Shown: piece by piece, positions 46,219-54,118 of the stretch
How the letters are laid out: every line of letters begins with the position of its first letter
Numbering within the stretch: the first letter of the stretch is position 1
Source of the DNA: UBA1479 sp040221095
GTDB lineage: Bacteria; Pseudomonadota; Alphaproteobacteria; Rhodospirillales; Casp-alpha2
Length of the DNA: 64,000 bases
Assembly (NCBI GenBank): GCA_040221095.1
Contig: JAVJVP010000003.1
Location: 558,001 to 622,000, forward strand
Direction of reading: 5' to 3'
Program-made: the position numbers and the translations under genes
Notes under the pieces: model-generated
Told to the model about the DNA's origin: nothing
What the model saw: the letters and a program-made list of their open reading frames with translations, nothing else
Database searches by the model: none

Positions 46219-47655
46219 TCAGTCCCCCGCCGCGGCGACCTGGTTGTCCTTGGGCTTGGTGGGGCCGGACGTGGTGCCGGGGGTGAGTGGCGGCGCACTT
46301 GCCACGGCCTTCTGCGCGGGGCTGAACAGGGTCTCCATCTCGCGGCGGAACTGATAGGTGGCGTCCGTACGATCCTGGTCCACGTCGTCCCAGGTCACGA
46401 TGGCGCCCTGCTTGATCGGGCGCTTCAGCTTGACCTTCTGGGCCAGGCCGATGGGCAGGGCCTTGGTGCGCAGGCTGTCGGCGGCGGGCATCAGCTTGCC
46501 CCAGACGGTAAAGCCGCCTTCGCCGTCCAGCTCCTCCCCGGCGCGCAGGTCGCGCTTGGCGCAGGCGGCGACGTCGCCGACGAATTGGGTCGAGGCCCCG
46601 GTCGGCTGTTTCAGGATCGCTGCATAGGCCACGGACACGCCCAGTTCCAGGCCGATCAGGTGATAGGGCCGCCACAGGGCGGAATAGCCGCCGCCGGCGT
46701 CGGTGATCATGCCGTAATCGGAAAAGCAGCGTTTGACGTAATCGGTGGGGGCCTCGAACACCACATAGACGCCCCAGCGCAGGTCGTTTTCCAGGTCGTC
46801 GCCGGAGCGCTCGCGCGAGGAAATCACCTCGACCTGACCCTTGTGGTGCAACTGGCCGCCGGCCTCTTTCGGAATAAGGGTCGAGGCCAGTTCGTTCACC
46901 GGCACGGCCGGGAAGTCGAGCCCGTGGGGCGCCGGGGTCAGGCCCGTGGCGTTGGCGACGGCGGCCATTTCGATGCCCGACTTGGTGCCGTCGAGGAAGG
47001 AATTGAACATCTTGGCGTTCATGCCGCTTTCCTTGGCGCGCTCGGCGGTCAGGCCGTAATGGGCCCAGACCGTGTCCGGCGTCGAGGCATGGAATTCGGG
47101 CATGTACAGGGTGCCCTTGCCGGCGGCGACGACCTCGAGCCCGATGGTGCGGGCCCAGTCGACCTGCTGGCAGATCAGTGACGGCTGGTCGCCGTAGGCC
47201 ATGGAATAGACGACCTCCATCTCCGCCGCCTTGCGGGACAGCAGGGGGCCGGCCAGAACGTCGGCCTCGACATTGACCATGACCACATGGCGGCCGCGCT
47301 TGAAGGCGGCGAGGGCGTGCTTGATGCCGATCTCGGGGATGCCCGTGGCCTCGACGACGACTTCCAGGCCGCCGTGTTCGATCAAGGACAGGGCGTCGTC
47401 GGTGACGAAGGTCATGCCCTTGTTGAGCGCCTTGGCGGCGGAATGGCGGGTGATTCGCTCCTTCGGCCAGCCCGTGTTCAGCAACGCCTTTTCCGCCGTC
47501 GCGGGGTTCAGGTCGGCGACGCCGACGACGTGGAAACCGGGATGATGCAGGGCCTGGCTGAGGAACATGGAGCCGAACTTGCCGGCGCCGATGACGCCGA
47601 CGCGCACCGGGTTTCCCGCGTCGGCGCGGGCGTGCAGAAGCGAGTTAAGGTTCAT
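46219..47655 (-). CDS. NAD(P)-binding homoserine-dehydrogenase-like protein with C-terminal SAF domain (COG4091 type)
   Basis: 478 residues. A Rossmann domain begins VRVGVIGAGKFGSMFLSQAL (18-37), followed by GVADLNPATAEKAL and VVVEATGIPEIGI, resembling homoserine dehydrogenase. The C-terminal part (about 385-445: RDLRAGEELDGEGGFTVWG and KLKRPIKQGAIVTWDDV) matches a SAF domain, as in sialate synthase and FlgA; this is why the family is sometimes mislabelled FlgA. The reaction is not known; related enzymes act on branched sugar or acid substrates. A Pro/Thr-rich tail ends the protein. It precedes zapE on the same strand. Confidence 0.82.
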   Translation of the reverse strand: MNLNSLLHARADAGNPVRVGVIGAGKFGSMFLSQALHHPGFHVVGVADLNPATAEKALLNTGWPKERITRHSAAKALNKGMTFVTDDALSLIEHGGLEVVVEATGIPEIGIKHALAAFKRGRHVVMVNVEADVLAGPLLSRKAAEMEVVYSMAYGDQPSLICQQVDWARTIGLEVVAAGKGTLYMPEFHASTPDTVWAHYGLTAERAKESGMNAKMFNSFLDGTKSGIEMAAVANATGLTPAPHGLDFPAVPVNELASTLIPKEAGGQLHHKGQVEVISSRERSGDDLENDLRWGVYVVFEAPTDYVKRCFSDYGMITDAGGGYSALWRPYHLIGLELGVSVAYAAILKQPTGASTQFVGDVAACAKRDLRAGEELDGEGGFTVWGKLMPAADSLRTKALPIGLAQKVKLKRPIKQGAIVTWDDVDQDRTDATYQFRREMETLFSPAQKAVASAPPLTPGTTSGPTKPKDNQVAAAGD

Positions 47656-47892
47656 CCGTTCCCTTTCCCAGGATCCGTTCGCCGAATCCGTTCCCAGGCA
47701 CCACTTCCCAGGTTGGCGGCCGGGCCCTGGTGCGGCCGGGCACGGCGCGTCCCCCCGGGTTCACGTTTCCGTGGCCCTGCTGGCCGCCCGGGGGAAAAGG
47801 CACCATACTACAACCACATCCCAAATCGGAACGGGAAACAGGCCCGCCGCCGGATTCCCCTGACCCCTCTGCAGGCAACCCAAGATCGACCC

Positions 47893-48714
47893 ATGACCGC
47901 GCTCAACGACTTCATTTCGGCCCATGAACCCCTGCTGCGGCTGGGCTGTTTCGTGGGCATGCTGATCGCCATGGCGGCGGCGGAAGCCCTGTGGCCGCGC
48001 CGCCCTGACACGGGCCGGGGACGGCGCTGGCCGCACAACGCGGCCCTGGTCGTGGTCGATACCCTGGCCGTGCGCGCCGTGGCCTGGGCGCTGCCCGTGT
48101 TCCTGCCCGTGGCGGCGGCGGTGCTGGCGGCGGACCGGGGCTGGGGGCTGCTGCCCCTGCTCGGGCTCGACGGCTGGGTTGCTTTCTGGATTTCCCTGCT
48201 GCTGATGGATCTCGCCATCTATGCCCAGCACGTGGCGGTCCACCACATCCCCATGCTGTGGCGCCTGCATCGGGTGCATCATTCGGACATGGCCATCGAC
48301 GCGACCACGGGCGTGCGGTTTCACCCGCTGGAGATACTGCTCTCCATCGTCATCAAGGTCGTCCTGGTCCTGGCCCTGGGTGCGCCGGCGGCGGCGGTGG
48401 TGGTGTTCGAGGTCGCGTTGAACGCAACCTCGATCTTCAACCACGCCAACCTGCGCCTGCCTTTGGGGCTCGACGCTGTCCTGCGCCGCGTGGTCGTGAC
48501 GCCGGACATGCACCGGGTGCACCACTCCGTGCATCGGGACGAGACGGACAGTAATTTCGGCTTCAACCTGTCGGTCTGGGACCGTCTGTTCGGCACCTAC
48601 CGGGCCCAGCCCCGTGACGGCCACGACGCCATGGCGATCGGCCAGCCCGGTTTCCGCGATCCGGCGCGGTTGGGCCTCGCCGACCTGTTGGTTCAGCCGT
48701 TCCGCAAACCCTAA
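47893..48714 (+). CDS. Sterol desaturase / fatty acid hydroxylase superfamily protein
   Basis: 273 residues from the ATG at 47893. Several membrane helices surround the eight-histidine di-iron motif set of this superfamily: QHVAVHH, then HRVHHSD, and TPDMHRVHHSVH near the C-terminus. NFGFNLSVWDRLFGTY is the typical tail. Such enzymes hydroxylate or desaturate lipids or carotenoids in the membrane; the substrate here is unknown. Its stop overlaps the PaiB-like stop by 4 bp in convergent orientation. Confidence 0.88.
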   Translation: MTALNDFISAHEPLLRLGCFVGMLIAMAAAEALWPRRPDTGRGRRWPHNAALVVVDTLAVRAVAWALPVFLPVAAAVLAADRGWGLLPLLGLDGWVAFWISLLLMDLAIYAQHVAVHHIPMLWRLHRVHHSDMAIDATTGVRFHPLEILLSIVIKVVLVLALGAPAAAVVVFEVALNATSIFNHANLRLPLGLDAVLRRVVVTPDMHRVHHSVHRDETDSNFGFNLSVWDRLFGTYRAQPRDGHDAMAIGQPGFRDPARLGLADLLVQPFRKP

Positions 48715-49340
48715 AGCCGGTCCTTGTTGGCCTTGGCGACGATCTCGGCAACCTGACTTTCCACCGGGCGGCCGGTTGCCTTCAGGCCGTCGATGGCGCC
48801 CTGGGCATCCTCGGGCTTGCGGTTCTGGCTCATCTTGCGTTTGCCCTCCAGGCGCTCGATGCGCATCTCGAAGGCGACGATGCCCTTCAACTGCGCGCGC
48901 ACGAAATCATCGGGCAGGCCGTCCATGGTCCAGGGCGGCGGCTTGCCGTCCTCGTATTGCGCGGTCAATGACGCCAGCCGGCTGATCACCCGGTCCGGAT
49001 CGTCCATCACTCGGGGCCGGCCATAGGCATGGACGGCTTCGTAGTTCCAGGTCGGCACGGACTTCTCCGTGGCGTACCAACTGGGCGAGATATAGGTATG
49101 CGGGCCGCCGAAAACGGCGAGGGCCTCGGCCGTGCCGTCGAACGCCTGCCACTGGTCGTTGGCCTTGGCTAGGTGTCCCCACAGGAGCCCCAGTTCCCCG
49201 TCCTCCACCAGATGCAGCGGTATATGGCTCGCGGTCATGCCCTGGCCCCCCGCCGTGACCAGAGCGGCGAAACCGTTGTCGCGGATGATGCCGTGCATGT
49301 CGTCGGTGTCGTCGATGTCGAACATCTTGGGGCGGTACAT
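48711..49340 (-). CDS. PaiB-like FMN-binding protein
   Basis: 209 residues with the split-barrel flavin-binding fold of the PaiB family: MYRPKMFDIDD, then HIPLHL, GLLWGHLAKANDQW, ISPSWYATEKSVPTWNYEAVHAYG (read in two parts), and FEMRIERLEGKRKMSQNR. These are strong family marks. PaiB in Bacillus is called a negative regulator of sporulation and protease genes, but in proteobacteria the role is unknown and an oxidoreductase function is equally possible. It is divergent from the DUF6494 gene. Confidence 0.88.
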   Translation of the reverse strand: MYRPKMFDIDDTDDMHGIIRDNGFAALVTAGGQGMTASHIPLHLVEDGELGLLWGHLAKANDQWQAFDGTAEALAVFGGPHTYISPSWYATEKSVPTWNYEAVHAYGRPRVMDDPDRVISRLASLTAQYEDGKPPPWTMDGLPDDFVRAQLKGIVAFEMRIERLEGKRKMSQNRKPEDAQGAIDGLKATGRPVESQVAEIVAKANKDRL

Positions 49341-49554
49341 GGTGGTGGTCCTTCAAGTCATCAGGGACGCGGCCGATGCCGCGCCAGGGTTCCGTTTAGG
49401 CCCGGAAGGGGCCCCCATGAAAGGACCATTTCCACCAAATGAAAAGGGCCGCTTTGCCCGTTGCCCGCGCGGGGGGCACGGCCTAGGTTGCCAGGAGACA
49501 GAGGGGACAGTCCGTTCAATGGCGGATGGGCCCACCCGGACGACGGAGGGACCG

Positions 49555-49794
49555 ATGGACGAAGAACATTTCAACATGCAGATCAGGAAATTCCTGAAAC
49601 AGGTCGGCGTGACCAGCCAGCGCGAGATCGAGGGCGCCGTGCGCGCCGCGCTGGCGTCCGGCAAGCTGGCCGAGGACGGCGGCGTGACCGCCAAGGTGAC
49701 CCTGAGCATTCCCGAACTGGGCATCAGCCACGACATCACCAGCGACATCACGCTGGAGCCCGAGGACCCGCACGGCGAGCCGTCCTACGACTGA
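49555..49794 (+). CDS. DUF6494 family small protein
   Basis: 79 residues from the ATG at 49555, preferred because GGAGGG lies 5-6 bases before it; an in-frame ATG 36 bp upstream lacks a ribosome site. The first half, MDEEHFNMQIRKFLKQVGVT and SQREIEGAVR, is the conserved core of this small family of unknown function. The rest is an acidic beta-rich segment. It is followed by a bidirectional terminator shared with sdhB. Confidence 0.8.
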   Translation: MDEEHFNMQIRKFLKQVGVTSQREIEGAVRAALASGKLAEDGGVTAKVTLSIPELGISHDITSDITLEPEDPHGEPSYD

Positions 49795-49818
49795 GCAGGG
49801 CCACAAATTGAGACAGCA

Positions 49819-49844
49819 AAAAGCCCGCCGAGAGGCGGGCTTTT
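49819..49844. terminator. Bidirectional terminator between DUF6494 and sdhB
   Basis: AAAAGCCCGCC (49819-49829) pairs with GGCGGGCTTTT (49834-49844) around GAGA. The A-run and T-run flanks let it end both the plus-strand DUF6494 mRNA and the minus-strand sdh operon. Confidence 0.92.
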
Positions 49845-49866
49845 CTATGCCGAACTTGAATGCAGT

Positions 49867-50643
49867 CTACTGCCGCGCCGCGATCGATTTCTTGATCTCG
49901 GCGATGGCCAGGCCCGGGTTCAGGTGCTTCGGGCAGGTGTTGGTGCAGTTCATGATGGTGTGGCAGCGGTACAGGCGGTACGGGTCGTTCAGGTTGTCGA
50001 GCCGTTTGCCCGTGGCTTCGTCGCGGCTGTCGGCGATCCAGCGGTAGGATTGCAGCAGGATGGCCGGGCCCAGGTAACGGTCGCCGTTCCACCAGTAGCT
50101 CGGGCAGGACGTCTGGCAGCAGAAGCACAGGATGCATTCCCACAGACCGTCGAGCTTTTCGCGTTCTTCCGGGCTTTGCAGGCGTTCGCGGGTCGGCGCC
50201 GGGGTGTCTGCCTGCAGCCAGGGTTCGATGGATTTCAGCTGCGCATAGGGCACGTTGAGGTCGGGCACCAGATCCTTGATCACCGGCATGTGCGGCAGGG
50301 GATAGATCTTCACGTCGCCCTTGATGTCCTCGATGGCCGTGGTGCAGGCCAGCGTGTTGGTGCCGTCGATGTTGAAGGCGCAGGACCCGCAGACCCCTTC
50401 GCGGCAGGACCGGCGGAAGGTCAGGGTCGAGTCCATCTCGTTCTTGATCTTGATCAGGGCGTCGAGAACCATCGGGCCGCAGCGGTCGAGATCGACCTCG
50501 TAGGTGTCGACCCTGGGCAGGTCGTCCGTGTCCGGGTCCCAGCGGTAGACCTTGAACTTGCGGATGTTGGTCGCGTCGGGGGCGGCCGCGACGGTCTTGC
50601 CCTCGGTGATGCGCGAGTTGGCGGGAAGGTTGAATTCGACCAT
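49867..50643 (-). CDS. sdhB: Succinate dehydrogenase iron-sulfur subunit
   Basis: 258 residues. The ferredoxin-like N-terminal part holds the 2Fe-2S ligands in SCREGVCGSCAFNIDGTN and the following C. The C-terminal part has CILCFCCQTSCPSYWW for the 4Fe-4S cluster and CHTIMNCTNTCPKHLNPG for the 3Fe-4S cluster. It carries electrons from SdhA to the quinone site. Last gene of the operon, 21 bp after sdhA. Confidence 0.98.
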   Translation of the reverse strand: MVEFNLPANSRITEGKTVAAAPDATNIRKFKVYRWDPDTDDLPRVDTYEVDLDRCGPMVLDALIKIKNEMDSTLTFRRSCREGVCGSCAFNIDGTNTLACTTAIEDIKGDVKIYPLPHMPVIKDLVPDLNVPYAQLKSIEPWLQADTPAPTRERLQSPEEREKLDGLWECILCFCCQTSCPSYWWNGDRYLGPAILLQSYRWIADSRDEATGKRLDNLNDPYRLYRCHTIMNCTNTCPKHLNPGLAIAEIKKSIAARQ

Positions 50644-50664
50644 GTGCTGCGTTCCTTCCTTCTT

Positions 50665-52455
50665 TTAATACACCCGAGCCTTGGGCTCGATGTACTGGAC
50701 CTCGTCGGTCAGGGTCCAGGTATGGACCGGCCGGTAGTCGAGACGCACGGACCCGTCCTCATTGACCCAGGCGAGGGTGTGCTTCATCCAGTTGGCGTCG
50801 TCGCGGTCGGGGAAGTCCTCGTGCGCCTGGGCGCCCCGGCTTTCGTGGCGGGCTTCCGCCGAATGGATCGTCGCCTTGGCGCAGATCAGCAGGTTTTCCA
50901 GCTCCAGCGCCTCGACCAGGTCCGAGTTCCAGATCATGGAGCGGTCCTCGATGCGCATGTCGTCCTTGGACTTCCACACCTGATCCATCTTGTCGCAGCC
51001 TTCCTTCAACGTCTTCGACGTGCGGTAGACGGCGGCGTCGTTCTGCATGGTGCGCTGCATGGCGTCGCGGATGTCGGCGACCTTGGTGTCGCCCGAGGAA
51101 TGGCGGATGCGGTCGAGACGTTCCAGCGCCTTGTCGGTGCAGCCCGAGCGGTAGGGGCGCAGGGGCGAGCCCGGCTTGATGGTCTCGGCGGCGCGCAGGC
51201 CGGCGGCGCGGCCGAACACGATGAGGTCGAGCAGCGAGTTGGTGCCCAGCCGGTTGGCCCCGTGCACGGAGGCGCAGGCGCATTCGCCGACGGCCATGAT
51301 GCCGGGCGAGACCGCGTCCGGATCGTCGTCCGTGGGGTTCAGGGCCTCGGTCATGTAGTTGGTCGGAATGCCGCCCATGTTGTAGTGCACGGTCGGCAGC
51401 ACGGGGATCGGCTCCTTCGTCGCATCGACGCCGGAGAAGATCTTGGCCGTTTCCGTGATTCCGGGCAGGCGCTGCAACAGGGTGTCCGAGCCCAGATGCT
51501 CAAGATGGAGCATGATGTGATCGCTGTTGTCGCCGATGCCGCGGCCTTCGCGGATTTCCATGGTCATGGCGCGCGACACGACGTCGCGGGACGCAAGGTC
51601 CTTGGCCGTCGGCGCGTAGCGTTCCATGAAACGCTCGCCCTCGGAATTGGTCAGGTAGCCGCCTTCGCCGCGCGCGCCCTCGGTGATCAGGCAGCCGGCG
51701 CCGTAGATGCCGGTCGGGTGGAACTGCACGAACTCGTGGTCTTCCAGCGGCAGGCCGGCGCGGGCGAACATGGCGTTGCCGTCGCCCGTGCAGGTATGGG
51801 CCGAGGTGCAGGAGAAATAGGCCCGGCCGTAACCGCCCGTCGCCATCACGGTCTGATGGGCGCGGAAGGTGTGGATGGTGCCGTCGTCCAGGTTCCAGGC
51901 GACGACGCCCTCGCAGACGCCGTCGTCGCTCATGATCAGGTCGAGGGCGAAGTATTCGACGAAGAATTCCGCGTTATGGGCCAGCGACTGCTGATACAGG
52001 GTGTGCAGCATGGCATGGCCGGTGCGGTCGGCGGCGGCGCAGGCGCGGCGCACGGGGGCCTCGCCGAAGTTGCGCATGTGGCCGCCGAACGGGCGCTGGT
52101 AGATGCGCCCGTCGTCGGTGCGGGAAAACGGCATGCCGAAGTGTTCCATCTCGATCACCGCCGGCACGGCCTCGCGGCACATGTATTCGATGGCGTCCTG
52201 GTCGCCCAGCCAGTCGGCGCCCTTGACGGTGTCGTACATGTGCCATTCCCAGTGGTCTTCATCCAGGTTGCCGAGCGCCGCCGAAACGCCGCCCTGGGCG
52301 GCCACGGTGTGGGATCGGGTCGGGAACACCTTGGTGATGCAGGCGGTCTTCAGGCCCGCCGCCGCCATGCCCAGCGTCGCCCGCAGCCCGGCGCCGCCGG
52401 CGCCCAGCACGACGACGTCGTATTTATGATCGGTGAGTTCGTAGGCTTTCGGCAT
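50665..52455 (-). CDS. sdhA: Succinate dehydrogenase flavoprotein subunit
   Basis: 596 residues. The FAD-binding site begins VVVLGAGGAGLRATLG, with the histidine that binds FAD covalently in TRSHTVAAQGGVSAALG. ATGGYGRAYFSCTSAHTCTGDG, split over the FAD domain, and the catalytic HPTGIYGAGCLITEGARGEGG region are conserved. It oxidises succinate to fumarate on the cytoplasmic face. sdhD ends 6 bp upstream. Confidence 0.98.
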   Translation of the reverse strand: MPKAYELTDHKYDVVVLGAGGAGLRATLGMAAAGLKTACITKVFPTRSHTVAAQGGVSAALGNLDEDHWEWHMYDTVKGADWLGDQDAIEYMCREAVPAVIEMEHFGMPFSRTDDGRIYQRPFGGHMRNFGEAPVRRACAAADRTGHAMLHTLYQQSLAHNAEFFVEYFALDLIMSDDGVCEGVVAWNLDDGTIHTFRAHQTVMATGGYGRAYFSCTSAHTCTGDGNAMFARAGLPLEDHEFVQFHPTGIYGAGCLITEGARGEGGYLTNSEGERFMERYAPTAKDLASRDVVSRAMTMEIREGRGIGDNSDHIMLHLEHLGSDTLLQRLPGITETAKIFSGVDATKEPIPVLPTVHYNMGGIPTNYMTEALNPTDDDPDAVSPGIMAVGECACASVHGANRLGTNSLLDLIVFGRAAGLRAAETIKPGSPLRPYRSGCTDKALERLDRIRHSSGDTKVADIRDAMQRTMQNDAAVYRTSKTLKEGCDKMDQVWKSKDDMRIEDRSMIWNSDLVEALELENLLICAKATIHSAEARHESRGAQAHEDFPDRDDANWMKHTLAWVNEDGSVRLDYRPVHTWTLTDEVQYIEPKARVY

Positions 52456-52461
52456 TTCGGA

Positions 52462-52842
52462 TCAGCTCCCGAAGGTCAGCTTGAGGACGGCGAAGATGTT
52501 GATGACGCCGAGGAACACGGCGGCCAGTTTGACGAGGATCAGCGACACGGTCTTGGTGCCTTCGGCATGGACGTAATCCTCGATCACGACCTGCAGGCCA
52601 AGCTGCGCGTGATGCATGCCGGCGACGATCAGAAGGATCAGCAGGACCGCGTTCTGTCCCGTGCCCATCCAGACCTTCATGGCGGCCAGATCGGCGCCGA
52701 GAAGTCCGGACATGGCCCAGACGAACCATAGGGTCAGGGGCACCAGGGCGATGCCGGTCAGGCGCTGGGCCCACCAATGGGCGACGCCTTCGTGGGCAGC
52801 ACCCAGTCCGCGCACGCGGCTGAGGGGGGATCGCATTTCCAT
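52462..52842 (-). CDS. sdhD: Succinate dehydrogenase membrane anchor subunit
   Basis: 126 residues with three membrane helices. GVAHWWAQRLTGIALVPLTLWF is the first; MHHAQLGLQVVIEDYVH, holding the heme-ligand His, is the loop and helix typical of SdhD. With SdhC it anchors the enzyme and forms the ubiquinone site. It starts 4 bp after sdhC. Confidence 0.94.
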   Translation of the reverse strand: MEMRSPLSRVRGLGAAHEGVAHWWAQRLTGIALVPLTLWFVWAMSGLLGADLAAMKVWMGTGQNAVLLILLIVAGMHHAQLGLQVVIEDYVHAEGTKTVSLILVKLAAVFLGVINIFAVLKLTFGS

Positions 52843-52846
52843 GGGC

Positions 52847-53239
52847 TCAGCCTCCGATCACGAAGTAGGCGCAGCCGAGCGTCGCCGCCGTCATGGCGAC
52901 GGCGAACAGCACGACCAGGATGCCCGTGCGCCGGACCGACGGCAGGTCGAAGCCCGCCCCCGCGTCCCACATCAGGTGCCGGATGCCGTTGCCCAGATGA
53001 TAGTAGAGAGAGAACAGAAGTCCCCACAACACGACCTGGCCGACCCAGGACCCGATCACCGCCTGGGCGGCGGCGAAGGCGTCGGCGCCGTAGGTGGCGG
53101 CGGTCAGCCAGTAGGTCAGGATCAGGATGCCCCCTGCCAGGGCGATGCCGGTCATGCGATGGGTGATCGACAATACGGAAGTGATTTGCGGCCGATAGAC
53201 CTGCAGATGGGGCGACAGGGGCCGTTCACGACGCGCCAT
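52847..53239 (-). CDS. sdhC: Succinate dehydrogenase cytochrome b556 subunit
   Basis: 130 residues. RPLSPHLQVYRPQITSVLSI and THRMTGIAL are the signature of SdhC, and HLGNGIRHLMWDAG contains the heme-binding His. Three membrane helices are visible. First gene of sdhCDAB; its promoter must lie in the long gap upstream (53240 onwards). Confidence 0.95.
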   Translation of the reverse strand: MARRERPLSPHLQVYRPQITSVLSITHRMTGIALAGGILILTYWLTAATYGADAFAAAQAVIGSWVGQVVLWGLLFSLYYHLGNGIRHLMWDAGAGFDLPSVRRTGILVVLFAVAMTAATLGCAYFVIGG

Positions 53240-53343
53240 GGGGGAACCTCGCCTGTTGATGAATCCGCGGCAAACCTAACGCCTATTTCGCAATTGCGCA
53301 AACGTCTGATGGCGAATGGTTATTTCACGATTTCAGATACTTA

Positions 53344-53367
53344 TGGTATATGGTCTTTTGTATGCCA
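53344..53367. promoter_or_regulatory. GTATAC-type inverted half-sites upstream of sdhC
   Basis: TGGTATAT (53344-53351) and GTATGCCA (53360-53367) form an imperfect inverted repeat about 105-128 bp upstream of the sdhC ATG. The half-sites match the one upstream of mdh, suggesting joint control of TCA-cycle operons. Confidence 0.35.
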
Positions 53368-53655
53368 CTAGTGATTCCCCTCGCTGCGCCACAGCGCTTG
53401 CGCGGCATCGTCCCGGCGGGCTGCGCGGACCGGGCCGTGCCCGATTCCGATGCTGCGGAACGCGCATCGCGCCGGTTTTATAACCTTTCAATGGCTTAGC
53501 TGAAATGTCCCAGGGATCCTGGGGAAAAGCTGTGGGCGGAATGTGGGAATCTGCGGGAGTTATGCACAACTTTCGCCGCTAATCCCCAGGTTTCCGCGTT
53601 GCCGCCCGGCATATGCCAAGACCATGATGTTGCGCGCTTTGAAAGGCGTCGCCAT

Positions 53656-54013
53656 GGTCCCGGCCGTCCGGTCGGGGCCACCCGAAAGAAAGACGAGGCC
53701 TCGCCTCGTCGATCCGGAGGGAGGGAGAGCCGGTATCAGCCGCAGTCCGGCATCCCGCCGAAGGACCCAGGCCCGGCGCACGTTTTCGGACGCGCGCCGG
53801 TCGCAAGTCCATAGACCCATCGTCCCGGGGTTCGATCTCTGCCCAGGGTGCGGCCGCGGGAGGAGGGGTTTCATAGGCGGATTGGCGTTTTTCATAAGCG
53901 TGGAGCCTGGCCGGCTCCAAGAGAGGTGTCAGGTGTGCCGCTTGTCGGCACGAGATGTAGGTGTCCCAGGACCTGCATCCCTGACGCCTCTTCTTATGGG
54001 AAAAGCCTTTCCC
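53656..54013. ncRNA. Dense hairpin region, candidate structured RNA (strand unsettled)
   Basis: Stems in order: 53656-53665 with 53670-53679 (10 bp, with G-U pairs); 53692-53699 with 53703-53710 (8 bp, followed on the minus strand by UUUCUUUC, terminator-like); 53773-53779 with 53794-53800 (7 bp); then a branched structure in which 53893-53898 pairs with 53993-53998, enclosing a 7-bp hairpin (53901-53919) and a long stem (53921-53933 with 53980-53992) that carries two more hairpins. GGGAAA-AGCC-TTTCCC at 53998-54013 ends it. I compared it with RNase P RNA, tmRNA, SRP RNA and 6S RNA landmarks and found none. Confidence 0.35.
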
Positions 54014-54118
54014 CTCGTTTTGCCTCCCCCTTATTTTGCCTCGGTGGCACAATTGGTCTAAACAAATGCGGCGGGTGTCCGCCCGCGTCTCCGAAGCTGC
54101 CCACCAAGGAGCATCCCC

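Larger units (their letters stand above)
53240..54118. other. Long intergenic region between sdhC and the MFS gene
   Basis: 879 bp with no gene that I can support. From left to right it holds an AT-rich sdh promoter zone (53300-53370) with a CGCAATTGCG palindrome at about 53289-53298; the GTATAC-type pair; a CCCAGG-GAT-CCTGGG repeat near 53508-53522; DnaA-box-like sequences (TGTGGGCGG 53531, TGTGGGAAT 53542, TTATGCACA 53560-53568); the dense hairpin region 53656-54013; and the MFS leader with AAGGAG before the GTG. A 111-residue minus-strand open frame (53560-53895) crosses it but has no family likeness. Confidence 0.6.

Noticed and set aside
53825..53850. tRNA- or tmRNA-like T-arm (GGGGTTCGATC) in the sdhC/MFS gap
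   Set aside because: The T-stem does not close, no acceptor stem or anticodon arm is found, and no CCA or tmRNA tag sequence is present.
53560..53895. Minus-strand open frame of 111 codons in the sdhC/MFS gap
   Set aside because: It has no recognisable domain, is rich in Arg and Pro as expected of GC-rich non-coding DNA, and lies in the hairpin region.
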